Assembly: GCF_004217225.1 (NCBI RefSeq)
Contig: NZ_SHKM01000003.1
Location: 248,001-312,000, forward strand
DNA length: 64,000 bases
Origin: Azospira oryzae
Lineage (GTDB): Bacteria > Pseudomonadota > Gammaproteobacteria > Burkholderiales > Rhodocyclaceae
Reading direction: 5' to 3'
Every line of letters begins with the position of its first letter. Position 1 is the stretch's first letter. The notes under the pieces were generated by a model. The model made no database searches. It was not told the DNA's origin and saw nothing but the letters and a program-made list of their open reading frames with translations. Positions 29,492 through 37,102 of the stretch are shown piece after piece. The translations under genes were made by a program, and so were the position numbers.

Positions 29492-31705
29492 TTGTCCCCG
29501 CAACACCCAAATGAGGACGTCAGCGGTGAAGACCAGCTGCGGCGTCTGCTTGCCCTGCTGGCCCATTGCCATGCCGCCGCCGGTGCAGCCGGCAGCGAAG
29601 CGGACCTGGCGGCCCGCATCTGCGACAGCCTGACCGGCTGCGGCGGCTACAGCCTGGCCTGCGTCGGTCTGCTGGAAAACGGCAGCCACCGGCTGGCGGC
29701 TGCCCGCCTCGGCGCCGATGCGGCAGCCGGCGCCATGCTTCCGTCAGACTGGCAGGACCTGGATCGGTTCCCCCAGTTTTCCGCCTTTGCCGGCTCCCTG
29801 TCCCTGCCCCTGGAAGCCGGAGGCAAGGCCCTGGGCCGGCTGCGCATCTATGCCGCCGCCCGCGCCCTGTTTTCGCCGGAGGAACACCAGCTGCTGCGGG
29901 ACATCGCCACCCTGCTGGCCCTGGCCCTGGCGGTGCGCCGCTGCACCAGCGAGGCCGAAGCCGCCGCCCGCCAGGACGCCGGCGAGGCCCTGCGGCTGCG
30001 GGACCGGGCCGTGGAGTCCTCCAGCAACGGCATCATGATCACTTCCGCCACCCAGCTGGACCACCCCATCACCTATGTGAACCCGGCCTTCGAGCGCATC
30101 ACCGGCTACAGCGCTGCCGAAGTGCAGGGGCGCAACGGCCGCTTCCTGGTGCGGGACGACCTGCAGCAGAAAGGCCTCAACGAAATCCGCGCTGCCCTGC
30201 GGGACCGGCGCGAGGGCCACGCCATCCTGCGCAACTACCGCAAGGACGGCAGCCTGTTCTGGAACGAGCTGCACCTGGCACCGGTGCTGGACGAGTCGGG
30301 CCAGAGCACCACCCATTTCGTCTCCGTCATCAACGACGTCTCCGACCGCATCCATTACCAGGAACAGTTGGAATACCAGGCCACCCACGACGTCCTCACC
30401 GGTCTGGCCAATCGCAGCCTGCTGGCCGACCGCATCAGCCAGGCCATCGCCCTGGCGCGCCGGGACCGGCGCCTGGTGGGCGTCATGCTGCTCGACCTGG
30501 ACCGCTTCAAGGTGATCAACGACGGCCTCGGCCACGCCCCGGCCGACAAGCTGCTGAAGACCGTGGCCGAGCGCCTGCAGGCGGCCGTGCGCGACACCGA
30601 CACGGTGGCCCGCCTGGGGGGCGACGAGTTCGTCATCGTCGTCGGCGACATCCTGGACGCGGACGACGTGGCCGTGGTGGCCGGCAAGATCCAGCGGGCC
30701 CTGGCCCAGCCCTTGTTCGTCGAGGGCAAGGAGCTGTTCGTCACCGCCTCCATCGGCGTCAGCCTGTTTCCCCGGGACGGGGAAACAGGAGACATCCTGC
30801 TGCGCAACGCCGACGTGGCCATGTACCGGGTCAAGGAATACGGCCGCAACAACTACCGCTTCTACCTGCCGGAAATGAGCAGCATGGCCCTGGACCGGCT
30901 GGACATGGAGGGTAACCTGCGCCGGGCCCTGGAGACCGACGAATTCCAGGTCTACTACCAGCCCAAGGTGTCCCTGCAGCAGGGCACCATCGTCGGCGCC
31001 GAGGCCCTGCTGCGCTGGATGCACCCGCGCATCGGCCAGATCAACCCCAACGAGTTCATTCCCCTGGCCGAGGAATCGGGCCTCATCATTCCCCTGGGAG
31101 AAAAGGTCATCGAACTGGTGTGCCGGCAGATCCGTGCCTGGCGCGAGGAAGGCCTGCCGCCCCTGAAGGTGGCCATCAACATCTCCGCCCGCCAGTTCCG
31201 CCAGGAAAACCTGGGGGAGACGGTGCGCCGGCTGCTGGAGGAATACCAGGTGCCCGGCGAGATGCTGGACATCGAATTGACCGAATCCATGGTCATGCAC
31301 GACACCGACCACGCCGCACTGACCCTGCGGGAGCTGAAGGACCTGGGCGTGACCTTGTCCCTGGACGACTTCGGCACCGGCTACTCCAGCCTCTCCTACC
31401 TCAAGCGCTTCCCCATCGACTGCCTGAAGATCGACCGCTCCTTCGTGCGCGACATCAACTCCAACGCCGACGATGCTGCCATCGCCAGCGCCGTCATCGC
31501 CATGGCCCACAGCCTGGGGCTCAATGTGGTGGCCGAAGGCGTGGAAACGGCCGAACAGCTGGCCCTGCTGCGCCAGCACGGCTGTGACGAGTTCCAGGGC
31601 TACTTCTTCAGCCGGGCAGTGCCCGCCGGCGACTACGCCCTGCTGCTGCGCCAGGGCAAGACCCTGGCCGATGCGGAAGCGGCGCCGGACGGGGACCTGG
31701 CATGA
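29492..31705 (+). CDS. GAF-PAS-GGDEF-EAL bifunctional c-di-GMP protein
   Basis: 737 residues from a TTG start. The codon is supported by AGGAGGAG (29479-29486) 5 nt upstream, and no in-frame ATG fits. Order: GAF-like (about 12-155), PAS with PAC (about 165-285), GGDEF (about 295-455, signature LGGDEF intact), EAL (about 475-725, EALLRW and DDFGTGYSSL intact). Both catalytic signatures are retained, so cyclase and phosphodiesterase activities are both possible. No transmembrane segment, so cytoplasmic. It ends by ATGA overlap with a small ORF that precedes the rstA-like gene, linking c-di-GMP to that locus. Confidence 0.92.
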   Translation: MSPQHPNEDVSGEDQLRRLLALLAHCHAAAGAAGSEADLAARICDSLTGCGGYSLACVGLLENGSHRLAAARLGADAAAGAMLPSDWQDLDRFPQFSAFAGSLSLPLEAGGKALGRLRIYAAARALFSPEEHQLLRDIATLLALALAVRRCTSEAEAAARQDAGEALRLRDRAVESSSNGIMITSATQLDHPITYVNPAFERITGYSAAEVQGRNGRFLVRDDLQQKGLNEIRAALRDRREGHAILRNYRKDGSLFWNELHLAPVLDESGQSTTHFVSVINDVSDRIHYQEQLEYQATHDVLTGLANRSLLADRISQAIALARRDRRLVGVMLLDLDRFKVINDGLGHAPADKLLKTVAERLQAAVRDTDTVARLGGDEFVIVVGDILDADDVAVVAGKIQRALAQPLFVEGKELFVTASIGVSLFPRDGETGDILLRNADVAMYRVKEYGRNNYRFYLPEMSSMALDRLDMEGNLRRALETDEFQVYYQPKVSLQQGTIVGAEALLRWMHPRIGQINPNEFIPLAEESGLIIPLGEKVIELVCRQIRAWREEGLPPLKVAINISARQFRQENLGETVRRLLEEYQVPGEMLDIELTESMVMHDTDHAALTLRELKDLGVTLSLDDFGTGYSSLSYLKRFPIDCLKIDRSFVRDINSNADDAAIASAVIAMAHSLGLNVVAEGVETAEQLALLRQHGCDEFQGYFFSRAVPAGDYALLLRQGKTLADAEAAPDGDLA

Positions 31706-31989
31706 GCGGCAAGACCCTGCACTGGGCCCTGGTGGACCGGGAGGCCCTGGCCGAACACCTGCACCCGCGGCAGATCAAGGATTCCCTGGCCACCCCCGCC
31801 CTCAGCCTCTATCACTGCAAGGAGAGCGGCCCCGGTGGCCGGGACAGCATCGCCGTCTCCCTGCCCGACGGCCAGTGCCTGCTCATCACCCTGCCCGAGC
31901 CCGCTGCCGGCCATCCGGAGCGGCGCAAACGGAGTGGCGCCGCGGGGGCCGCCAACGGCAAGGACACCCAGCCGCCAAAGTCGGGGTAA
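31702..31989 (+). CDS. Small conserved-looking protein, unknown function
   Basis: 95-residue reading frame starting in the ATGA overlap with the upstream GGDEF/EAL gene and ending 31 bp before the rstA-like start. Sequence begins MSGKTLHWALVDREALAEHL; the middle (DSIAVSLPDGQCLLITLPE) looks like beta strands, and the C-terminus is basic and low-complexity. No family recognised. Coupling to the neighbours supports it being translated. Confidence 0.6.
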   Translation: MSGKTLHWALVDREALAEHLHPRQIKDSLATPALSLYHCKESGPGGRDSIAVSLPDGQCLLITLPEPAAGHPERRKRSGAAGAANGKDTQPPKSG

Positions 31990-32020
31990 ACTCGCGTTTT
32001 CCCCTTCCGCCTGGAGCGTC

Positions 32021-32731
32021 ATGGCCGCCCCCCGCATTCTTCTGGTCGAGGACGACGAGCGCCTCGCCGAGCTGACCGCCGAATACCTGAGCAAGAACGA
32101 CTTCGAAGTCGCCATCGAACCCCGGGGCGACACGGCCTGCACCCGCATTCCCGCCGACAATCCGGACGTGGTGGTGCTGGACGTGATGCTGCCCGGCAAG
32201 GACGGTTTCGAGGTCTGCCGCACCGTGCGCCCCCATTACCAGGGCGTGATCCTCATGCTCACCGCCCGGGACGAGGACATGGACCAGATCCTCGGCCTCG
32301 AGCTGGGCGCCGACGACTTCATCTCCAAGCCGGTGCAGCCCCGGGTGCTGCTGGCCCGGGTGCGGGCCCTGTTGCGCCGGGCCGGCCCCAGCGAGGGCAG
32401 CGAAGGCGGCGGGGCCGGCGACGAGCTGGTGTTCGGCCGTTTCCGCATCAACCAGGCCACCCGCAGCGCCGAACTGGGCGATGCGGCCATCGACCTGACC
32501 ACCGCCGAGTTCGACCTGCTCTGGCTGCTGGCCTGCCACGCCGGCACCGTGCTGTCCCGGGACGACCTGCTGCAGCGCCTGCGGGGCATCGGCTTCGACG
32601 GCCTGGACCGCTCCATCGACGCCCGCATCTCCCGCCTGCGCAAGAAGCTGGGGGACGATCCGGATAATCCGGCCCGCATCAAGACCGTGCGCGGCAAGGG
32701 CTACCTGTTCTCCCGGCATGACTGGAATTGA
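32021..32731 (+). CDS. rstA: OmpR-family response regulator, RstA-like
   Basis: 236-residue DNA-binding regulator. Receiver (1-120) with EDDERLAELTAEYLSKNDF, phospho-acceptor Asp 54 (VVVLDVMLPGKDG) and Lys in FISKPVQP; winged-helix DNA-binding domain (about 135-230) with LTTAEFDLLWLL and DARISRLRKKLGDD. The EPRGD and LPGKDG segments match E. coli RstA closely. It overlaps the kinase gene by 14 bp. GTTACA-type repeats resembling the RstA box (TACATNTNGTTACA) fill the region just beyond the kinase gene, making local targets likely. Confidence 0.9.
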   Translation: MAAPRILLVEDDERLAELTAEYLSKNDFEVAIEPRGDTACTRIPADNPDVVVLDVMLPGKDGFEVCRTVRPHYQGVILMLTARDEDMDQILGLELGADDFISKPVQPRVLLARVRALLRRAGPSEGSEGGGAGDELVFGRFRINQATRSAELGDAAIDLTTAEFDLLWLLACHAGTVLSRDDLLQRLRGIGFDGLDRSIDARISRLRKKLGDDPDNPARIKTVRGKGYLFSRHDWN

Positions 32732-34157
32732 CCCCCGCCGCCTGCCGGAGCAGGAGGTAGAGGCAGCGCCGGAGGACAACAGCCCGGGCAAGGAACGGCG
32801 GGAGTCGGAACAGCGCTTCGCCCGCCTCTCCCGCGCCCGCTACAGCCTGTCCCGGCTGTTCTTCAATTTCTACCTGCTGGCCATGGGTTCCTTCGTCGGC
32901 ATCGCCATGATCGCCGACTTCGCCATTTCCACGGCCCTGCAGGGCATCACCGACGACTACGCCAAGCGCTTCATGCGCGGCACCATCGTCCTCATCGAGG
33001 ACGAGCTGCAGCGCTATCCCCGGCACCAGTGGGAAAAGCAGATCAAGGCCCTGGACGAGAAATTCGCCTACCGCCTGGTGCTGGAAGACCTGGACCAGGT
33101 GCTCCTGCCGCCCAAGCAAAGGGAAAAGCTGGAACTGGGCGACATCGCCATCGACTCCCACCGGGACATCATGTTCCACCGCATCCGCGGCGGCGACAAA
33201 GTGCTGGTGGTGGGCCCCCTTTCCCCCGACCTGAACCCGGAGTACCAGCGCGCCATCCCCCTGGAACTGCGCATCCGCCTGATGACCTGGACCGCCATCG
33301 GCCTCGGCTTCGCCGTCCTGGTATGGATCTGGATCCGGCCCATCTGGCGCGACCTGGAATCCCTGCGCCAGACCGCCCGGGCCCTGGGCGAGGGCCGTTT
33401 CGAGACCCGTGCCCCGGCGGCCCGCAGCAACCTGTTCGCGCTCCTGGCCGACACCCTCAACGGCATGGCGGAGCGGGTGCAAAAACTCATCGCCGCCCAG
33501 CGGGAGCTTTCCAGCGCCATCTCCCATGAACTGCGCACCCCCATCGCCCGCCTCCGCTTCGCCCTGGAAATGGCGGCCGACACGGACTGCCGCGACGAAC
33601 GCCAGCGCCACTGGAAAACCATGGAAGAGGACCTGGAGGAGCTGGACAACCTGATCGACTCCAGCCTCACCCACGCCCGCTTCGAGCGGGAGCGCCCCAC
33701 CCTCAACCTCACCTCCATCGCCCTGGTGCCCTGGCTGGAGGAGGAGGTGGACGACCTGCGCATACTGGCCGGTCAACTGGCGGTGGAGGTGGACCTGGGC
33801 CATCTGCCGCCCAACCTGATGGCCCGCCTGGACCGCAAGTCCATGCCCTACGCCGTGCGCAACCTGCTGCGCAACGCCTTCAAGTACGCCAAGACCCGGG
33901 TCCGGGTCAGCGCCGAAGTGCAGGAAGGCCAGGTGCAGATCCACGTCGAGGACGACGGCATCGGCGTACCGGCGGACGAACGGGAACGCATCTTCGACGC
34001 CTTCACCCGTCTCGACCGCTCCCGGGACCGCACCAGCGGCGGCTACGGACTCGGCCTGGCCATCGTGCGCCAGGTCATGGAGGCCCACGGCGGCCATGCC
34101 AGCGCCGGCGAGTCCAGTCTCGGCGGCGCCCGCTTCACCCTCTCCTGGCCGGGCTGA
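32718..34157 (+). CDS. rstB: Sensor histidine kinase, RstB-like
   Basis: 479-residue kinase. An N-terminal hydrophilic tail of about 45 residues, longer than in E. coli RstB, precedes TM1 (about 50-75), a periplasmic domain of about 110 residues with HRIRGGDKVLVVGPL as in RstB, TM2 (about 190-210), HAMP, HisKA with phospho-His 270 (AISHELRTPIARLR), and HATPase with DDGIGVPADERERIF and GGYGLGLAI. The start lies within the end of rstA. The E. coli homologue is PhoPQ-controlled and responds to envelope or acid conditions; the signal here is not known. Confidence 0.9.
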   Translation: MTGIDPRRLPEQEVEAAPEDNSPGKERRESEQRFARLSRARYSLSRLFFNFYLLAMGSFVGIAMIADFAISTALQGITDDYAKRFMRGTIVLIEDELQRYPRHQWEKQIKALDEKFAYRLVLEDLDQVLLPPKQREKLELGDIAIDSHRDIMFHRIRGGDKVLVVGPLSPDLNPEYQRAIPLELRIRLMTWTAIGLGFAVLVWIWIRPIWRDLESLRQTARALGEGRFETRAPAARSNLFALLADTLNGMAERVQKLIAAQRELSSAISHELRTPIARLRFALEMAADTDCRDERQRHWKTMEEDLEELDNLIDSSLTHARFERERPTLNLTSIALVPWLEEEVDDLRILAGQLAVEVDLGHLPPNLMARLDRKSMPYAVRNLLRNAFKYAKTRVRVSAEVQEGQVQIHVEDDGIGVPADERERIFDAFTRLDRSRDRTSGGYGLGLAIVRQVMEAHGGHASAGESSLGGARFTLSWPG

Positions 34158-34190
34158 AAGCCCGTGCCCAGGCGGCCCGGGGCCGCTGGC

Positions 34191-34254
34191 GTTACATTGC
34201 GTTACAAACGCTCACGCTAGCGGCCATGACGCCAGGCCGCGTCCTGCCTAGAAT
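34191..34254 (+). promoter_or_regulatory. P1: RstA-box promoter after rstB
   Basis: Direct repeat GTTACATTGCGTTACA (34191-34206, repeats 10 bp apart) matches 11 of 12 fixed positions of the E. coli RstA box. It lies 48 bp upstream of a TAGAAT -10 box (34249-34254). The same box-to-TAGAAT geometry recurs at P2, P3 and P4. Confidence 0.65.
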
Positions 34255-34260
34255 GCAGCC

Positions 34261-34299
34261 CATACCGTGCCGGATGGCTCCACGGCCGTCCGCGGTATG
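34261..34299 (+). other. Structured leader RNA of the P1 transcript
   Basis: Starting where P1 transcription should begin, CATACCG pairs with CGGTATG (7 bp). After a three-nt bulge, CGGATGGC pairs with GCCGTCCG (8 bp with one G-U) around a six-nt C-containing loop. No U-run follows, so it is a 5' leader structure or a stable RNA end rather than a terminator. It precedes the 69-residue ORF. Confidence 0.5.
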
Positions 34300-34322
34300 C
34301 CCGCTCCACTAGCCCATCTTCA

Positions 34323-34532
34323 ATGCCCCTCCCATCCGTCCCCGACTGCCTGCTGCGCTGCAAACGCCGTTTCAAGGCCACCTTTCCGGCGGCGGAGAGC
34401 CTGGGCGTCCTGCTCGGCATCCTGGGTTTCGACCTGGTCACCGAAGGCCGCGCCAACCTGCCCAAAGCCCTGCTGGCCACCGCCCTCTTCGCCATCGCCG
34501 TCATGGCCTGGCGCTTCTGGCGGCGGCGCTGA
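34323..34532 (+). CDS. Small predicted membrane protein
   Basis: 69 residues: a basic N-terminus (LLRCKRRFKA), a hydrophobic stretch SLGVLLGILGFDLV, then a strong helix ALLATALFAIAVMAWRFW and an RRR end. Two short membrane segments are possible. No clear ribosome site before ATG 34323, so translation is uncertain. It lies in the P1 transcript beyond the hairpin leader. Function unknown; a membrane-stress peptide under RstA would fit but is inference. Confidence 0.45.
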   Translation: MPLPSVPDCLLRCKRRFKATFPAAESLGVLLGILGFDLVTEGRANLPKALLATALFAIAVMAWRFWRRR

Positions 34533-34599
34533 GCGCCCCGCTCCCCGCGCCACTGCCGAACGGCCCCGCCCCCTCGCCTGCCAAGGCTGCACATGGGGC

Positions 34600-34684
34600 A
34601 TTACAAACCGTCAAAGTCCCTCACCCCCGGTTACACAACCCTCCTGCAATCGCCACAGACGGCAGCCGGGGGGCTCCCTAGAAT
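34600..34684 (+). promoter_or_regulatory. P2: promoter and operator array of sRNA 1
   Basis: GTTACA-like hexamers at 34600 (ATTACA), 34610 (GTCAAA), 34630 (GTTACA) and 34652 (GCCACA), spaced by 10, 20 and 22 bp, lead to TAGAAT at 34679-34684. The GTTACA is 49 bp and GCCACAGACGG 27 bp upstream of the -10, exactly as in P3. Confidence 0.65.
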
Positions 34685-34690
34685 GGATTC

Positions 34691-34787
34691 TGCGTTGACA
34701 GCGCATGACTCCCCCAAAGTCCCATCCACCTCCCCCCCTTCGGATGGGCACCCTCTCCACCCCACCTCCCCCGGTGGGGTTTTTTTT
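34691..34787 (+). ncRNA. Candidate C-rich sRNA 1 of a twin pair
   Basis: About 97-nt RNA predicted between the P2 -10 box and a strong terminator. Hairpin 1 is TGCG/CGCA (34691-34705). A single-stranded ACTCCCCC follows. Hairpin 2 is CCCATCC/GGATGGG (34721-34727 with 34742-34748) with a C-rich loop of ACCTCCCCCCC type. A CCCTCTCC linker and the terminator stem complete it. The first 27 nt are identical to sRNA 2. There is no plausible ORF. The C-rich loops could pair with G-rich ribosome-binding sites. Confidence 0.7.
34759..34787 (+). terminator. Terminator of sRNA 1
   Basis: Stem ACCCCACC/GGTGGGGT with a six-nt C/T loop and eight T residues. Confidence 0.85.
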
Positions 34788-34818
34788 GCCCGGATTTTCC
34801 GCTCCGGGTCTGTCTCCC

Positions 34819-34922
34819 GTCACACCCCGGGGGCTGTTACAAATGGAGAGGAGGACCGCCACAGACCGTTACACAAGGGCCCAGGAATCGCCACAGACGG
34901 CACCGCCGGGCCTGCCTAGAAT
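34819..34922 (+). promoter_or_regulatory. P3: promoter and operator array of sRNA 2
   Basis: GTCACA 34819, GTTACA 34836, GCCACA 34858, GTTACA 34868 (10 bp after the previous) and GCCACA 34890, leading to TAGAAT 34917-34922. Distances of the last two boxes to the -10 (49 and 27 bp) equal those in P2. Confidence 0.65.
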
Positions 34923-34928
34923 GCATCC

Positions 34929-35024
34929 ATGCGTTGACAGCGCATGACTCCCCCAAGACCCATCCCCTCCCTCCCTGGATGGGCCTCCTCTCCAACCCCG
35001 CCGCTCTCGGCGGGGTCTTTTTTT
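34929..35024 (+). ncRNA. Candidate C-rich sRNA 2 of a twin pair
   Basis: About 96-nt RNA with the same architecture as sRNA 1: hairpin ATGCG/CGCAT (34929-34945), single-stranded ACTCCCCC, hairpin CCCATCC/GGATGGG (34959-34965 with 34977-34983) with loop CCTCCCTCCCT, a CCTCCTCTCC linker and a terminator. Stem sequences are kept, while loop and terminator stems have diverged. That is the pattern expected of two functional paralogous RNAs rather than a recent accidental duplication. Confidence 0.7.
34996..35024 (+). terminator. Terminator of sRNA 2
   Basis: Stem CCCCGCCG/CGGCGGGG, loop CTCT, tail TCTTTTTTT. Confidence 0.88.
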
Positions 35025-35032
35025 GTCACGCT

Positions 35033-35116
35033 GTCACACGCGGTCATCAAAGCGCATGTGCCGTTACCGGTCGCTACAGGGAGGCGACAGACGCAACCCG
35101 GGGCCCTGCCTAGAAT
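35033..35116 (+). promoter_or_regulatory. P4: promoter of small exported peptide gene
   Basis: GTCACA 35033, GTCATC 35043, GTTACC 35063, GCTACA 35073 are phased at multiples of 10 bp; GCGACA lies at 35084. A TAGAAT -10 is at 35111-35116. Same layout as P1-P3, with the GTTACC box 48 bp from the -10. Confidence 0.6.
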
Positions 35117-35168
35117 GACCCCATCGACAACTACAAGGGCCCAGGCCCTCGCCTCCGGGAGAATCCAC

Positions 35169-35366
35169 ATGCAAGACAAGACCATGACCGCCAATGCCCG
35201 CAAGATCCTGCTGCTTACCGCCAGCGCCTTTTGCCTGTCGTCCGCGGGGGCCTATCTGGCAGCGGAAACCTTCAAGAGCGGCAACGAACGCCGCACCACG
35301 GAGCGCACCCAGCAGCGCGGCGACAACGACAGCCGTGCCAGCACCAACCTGGCCCTCGGCCGCTAA
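35169..35366 (+). CDS. Small exported protein, unknown function
   Basis: 65 residues: MQDKTMTANARKILLLTASA begins a signal-peptide-like N-terminus, with probable cleavage near GAYLAAE (about 29-32). A short, highly charged mature part rich in Arg, Thr, Asn and Asp follows. GGGAGA lies 6 nt before the ATG; an internal ATG at 35184 is possible. It is the output of P4 and is closed by a strong hairpin. No family recognised. Probably periplasmic or secreted, and likely RstA-controlled given the promoter. Confidence 0.65.
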   Translation: MQDKTMTANARKILLLTASAFCLSSAGAYLAAETFKSGNERRTTERTQQRGDNDSRASTNLALGR

Positions 35367-35383
35367 GCCCCAATCATTCAGAA

Positions 35384-35421
35384 AGAAGCCCCGGCCTTCC
35401 TGAGGAAGGCCGGGGCTTCTT
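35384..35421. terminator. Bidirectional terminator
   Basis: Eighteen-base arms AAGAAGCCCCGGCCTTCC and complement, three-nt loop, between convergent genes (exported peptide and sbp). T-runs are short but the stem is very strong. Confidence 0.75.
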
Positions 35422-35439
35422 GTTTGTGGTGCCGAAGAA

Positions 35440-36447
35440 TCAGCGCTTGGTCTGGATCTGGTCGTAGATGGCGCCGTCGGCGAAGTGGGCCTTGGTGGCA
35501 TTGGTCCAGCCACCGAACAGCTGGTCGATGGTGAAGAGATTCACCTTGCCGAACTGCTTGGCGTACTTGGCCGCCACCTTGGGATCGATGGGCCGGTAGT
35601 AGTTCTGGGCAGCGATTTCCTGGCCGGCCGGGGTGTAGAGGTATTCCAGGTAGGCCTGGGCCTGCTTGCGGGTGCCGTGCTTGTCCACATTCTTGTCCAC
35701 CACGGCCACCGGGGGCTCGGCCAGGATGGAGAGGGAAGGCGTGACGATGTCGAACTTGTCCGGCCCCAGTTCCTTCACCGCCAGATAGGCCTCGTTTTCC
35801 CAGGCGATCAGCACATCGCCCTGACCCCGCTCGACGAAGGTGGTGGTGGAGCCCCGGGCGCCCGTATCCAGCACCAGCACATTCTTGTACAGCCGGGCGA
35901 CGAAGTCCTTGGCGCTGGCGTCATTGCCGCCCGGCTGCTTGAGGGCGAAGCCCCAGGCCGCCAGGTAGTTCCAGCGGGCGCCGCCGGAGGTCTTGGGATT
36001 GGGAGTGATGACGCCGATGCCCGGCTTCACCAGGTCGTTCCAGTCCTTGATGCCCTTGGGATTGCCCTTGCGCACCAGGAAGACGATGGTGGAGGTATAG
36101 GGGGAGGCATTGTGGGGCAGCTTCTTCTGGTAGTCGGCGGCGAGCAGGCCGCGCTCGGCCAGGGGATCGATATCGCCGGCCAGGGCCAGGGTCACCACAT
36201 CGGCCTCCAGGCCGTCGATGACGGAGCGGGCCTGCTTGCCGGAACCGCCGTGGGACTGCTTGATGGTCAGGGTCTCGCCGGTCTTTTCCTTCCAGTGCTT
36301 GATGAAGGCGGCGTTGAAGTCCTGGTACAGCTCCCGGGTGGGGTCGTAGGAAACGTTGAGCAGGGTGGCGTCGGCCAGGGCCTGGCCGGCGAAAGCCAGG
36401 GACAGGGATGCTGCCAGGGTGGCGATGAGCTTGCGGGGGTGAGCCAT
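35440..36447 (-). CDS. sbp: Sulfate-binding periplasmic protein
   Basis: 335-residue ABC-transport receptor. Signal peptide ends at AGQALA (about 25). Family hallmarks [15 protein letters not shown] (about 32-46), [14 protein letters not shown] (about 63-76), [17 protein letters not shown] and the C-terminal [13 protein letters not shown] match Sbp/CysP. Sulfate and thiosulfate binding cannot be separated by eye. No cysTWA genes adjoin, so the permease must be elsewhere. The 87-bp upstream gap is notably AT-rich and could hold a CysB site. Confidence 0.92.
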   Translation of the reverse strand: MAHPRKLIATLAASLSLAFAGQALADATLLNVSYDPTRELYQDFNAAFIKHWKEKTGETLTIKQSHGGSGKQARSVIDGLEADVVTLALAGDIDPLAERGLLAADYQKKLPHNASPYTSTIVFLVRKGNPKGIKDWNDLVKPGIGVITPNPKTSGGARWNYLAAWGFALKQPGGNDASAKDFVARLYKNVLVLDTGARGSTTTFVERGQGDVLIAWENEAYLAVKELGPDKFDIVTPSLSILAEPPVAVVDKNVDKHGTRKQAQAYLEYLYTPAGQEIAAQNYYRPIDPKVAAKYAKQFGKVNLFTIDQLFGGWTNATKAHFADGAIYDQIQTKR

Positions 36448-36534
36448 GATTTCTCCCAGGAGGTGATATGCGATGGGAGAAGTCTAGGGCGCCCTTTTTA
36501 TAAGAAGAAATACTGTTTTGTAAATTGGTTATAT

Positions 36535-37038
36535 CTATAAAGGAATATCAGACCCACTCTCCGGATCGACAGCTCCTTTGGCCAGCAGGCCTTCGGCCCG
36601 CTCCCGGACCGTTTCCAGGATGTCGATCATGGCCTCCAGCTGGGCCGGTTCCAGCCCCGCCAGCAGTTCGGCCCGCAACTCCTCCACCGTGGCTTCCATG
36701 CTCTCCGCCAGCTCCAGACTGGCGGCAGTGAGCACCACCCGCTTGCTGCGCCGGTCCCGGGGATCGGACTGGCGCTGCAGCCAGCCCTGCTTTTCCATGC
36801 GGTCCAGGAGGCGCACCAGGGTGGGCGCCTCGATCCCCAGGCGCTCCGCCAGGACGGCCTGATTGCAGCCTTCCGGCTGGCGCCGCAGGGCAATCAGGGC
36901 GCGCCAGCTGGCCTGGGAAAAGCCCAGGGGCCGCAGGCGCCGGTCCAGGGCTGTGCGCCACAGAGCCGCCGTCTGGTGCAGCAGGACGGAAAATCGCTGT
37001 TGGGGCGGGAACGTCGCTTCAGGCTGGTGGTCTGACAT
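36535..37038 (-). CDS. MarR/SlyA-family transcriptional regulator
   Basis: 167-residue winged-helix regulator with QASWRALIALRRQPEG (helix 2), LAERLGIEAPTLVRLLDRME (recognition region, about 63-82) and the wing SDPRDRRSKRVVLT (about 91-104). Divergent from a DHA2 efflux gene, with a perfect 12-bp palindrome TTAGCATGCTAA in the shared promoter that closely resembles the SlyA consensus TTAGCAAGCTAA. It should repress both genes until a ligand, probably an aromatic compound exported by the pump, releases it. Confidence 0.92.
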   Translation of the reverse strand: MSDHQPEATFPPQQRFSVLLHQTAALWRTALDRRLRPLGFSQASWRALIALRRQPEGCNQAVLAERLGIEAPTLVRLLDRMEKQGWLQRQSDPRDRRSKRVVLTAASLELAESMEATVEELRAELLAGLEPAQLEAMIDILETVRERAEGLLAKGAVDPESGSDIPL

Positions 37039-37040
37039 AT

Positions 37041-37056
37041 AGTTAGCATGCTAATT
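37041..37056. promoter_or_regulatory. SlyA/MarR operator
   Basis: TTAGCATGCTAA (37043-37054) is a perfect palindrome with partly symmetric flanks, 5 bp upstream of the regulator start and about 50 bp before the pump start. One central base differs from the SlyA consensus. Confidence 0.75.
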
Positions 37057-37102
37057 ATTTACTGATACAATCATTTTACTCAGCCCCCGCTCCGGAGTCA
37101 CC

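Noticed and set aside
34261-34299. P1 hairpin considered as a Rho-independent terminator
   Set aside because: It is not followed by a T-run and lies at the predicted transcript start.
34593-34947. Open frames of 80-108 residues across the sRNA region
   Set aside because: They read through promoters, hairpins and two terminators, have Pro/Ser/Thr-rich low-complexity sequence and no ribosome sites. The RNA interpretation explains the conserved segments better.
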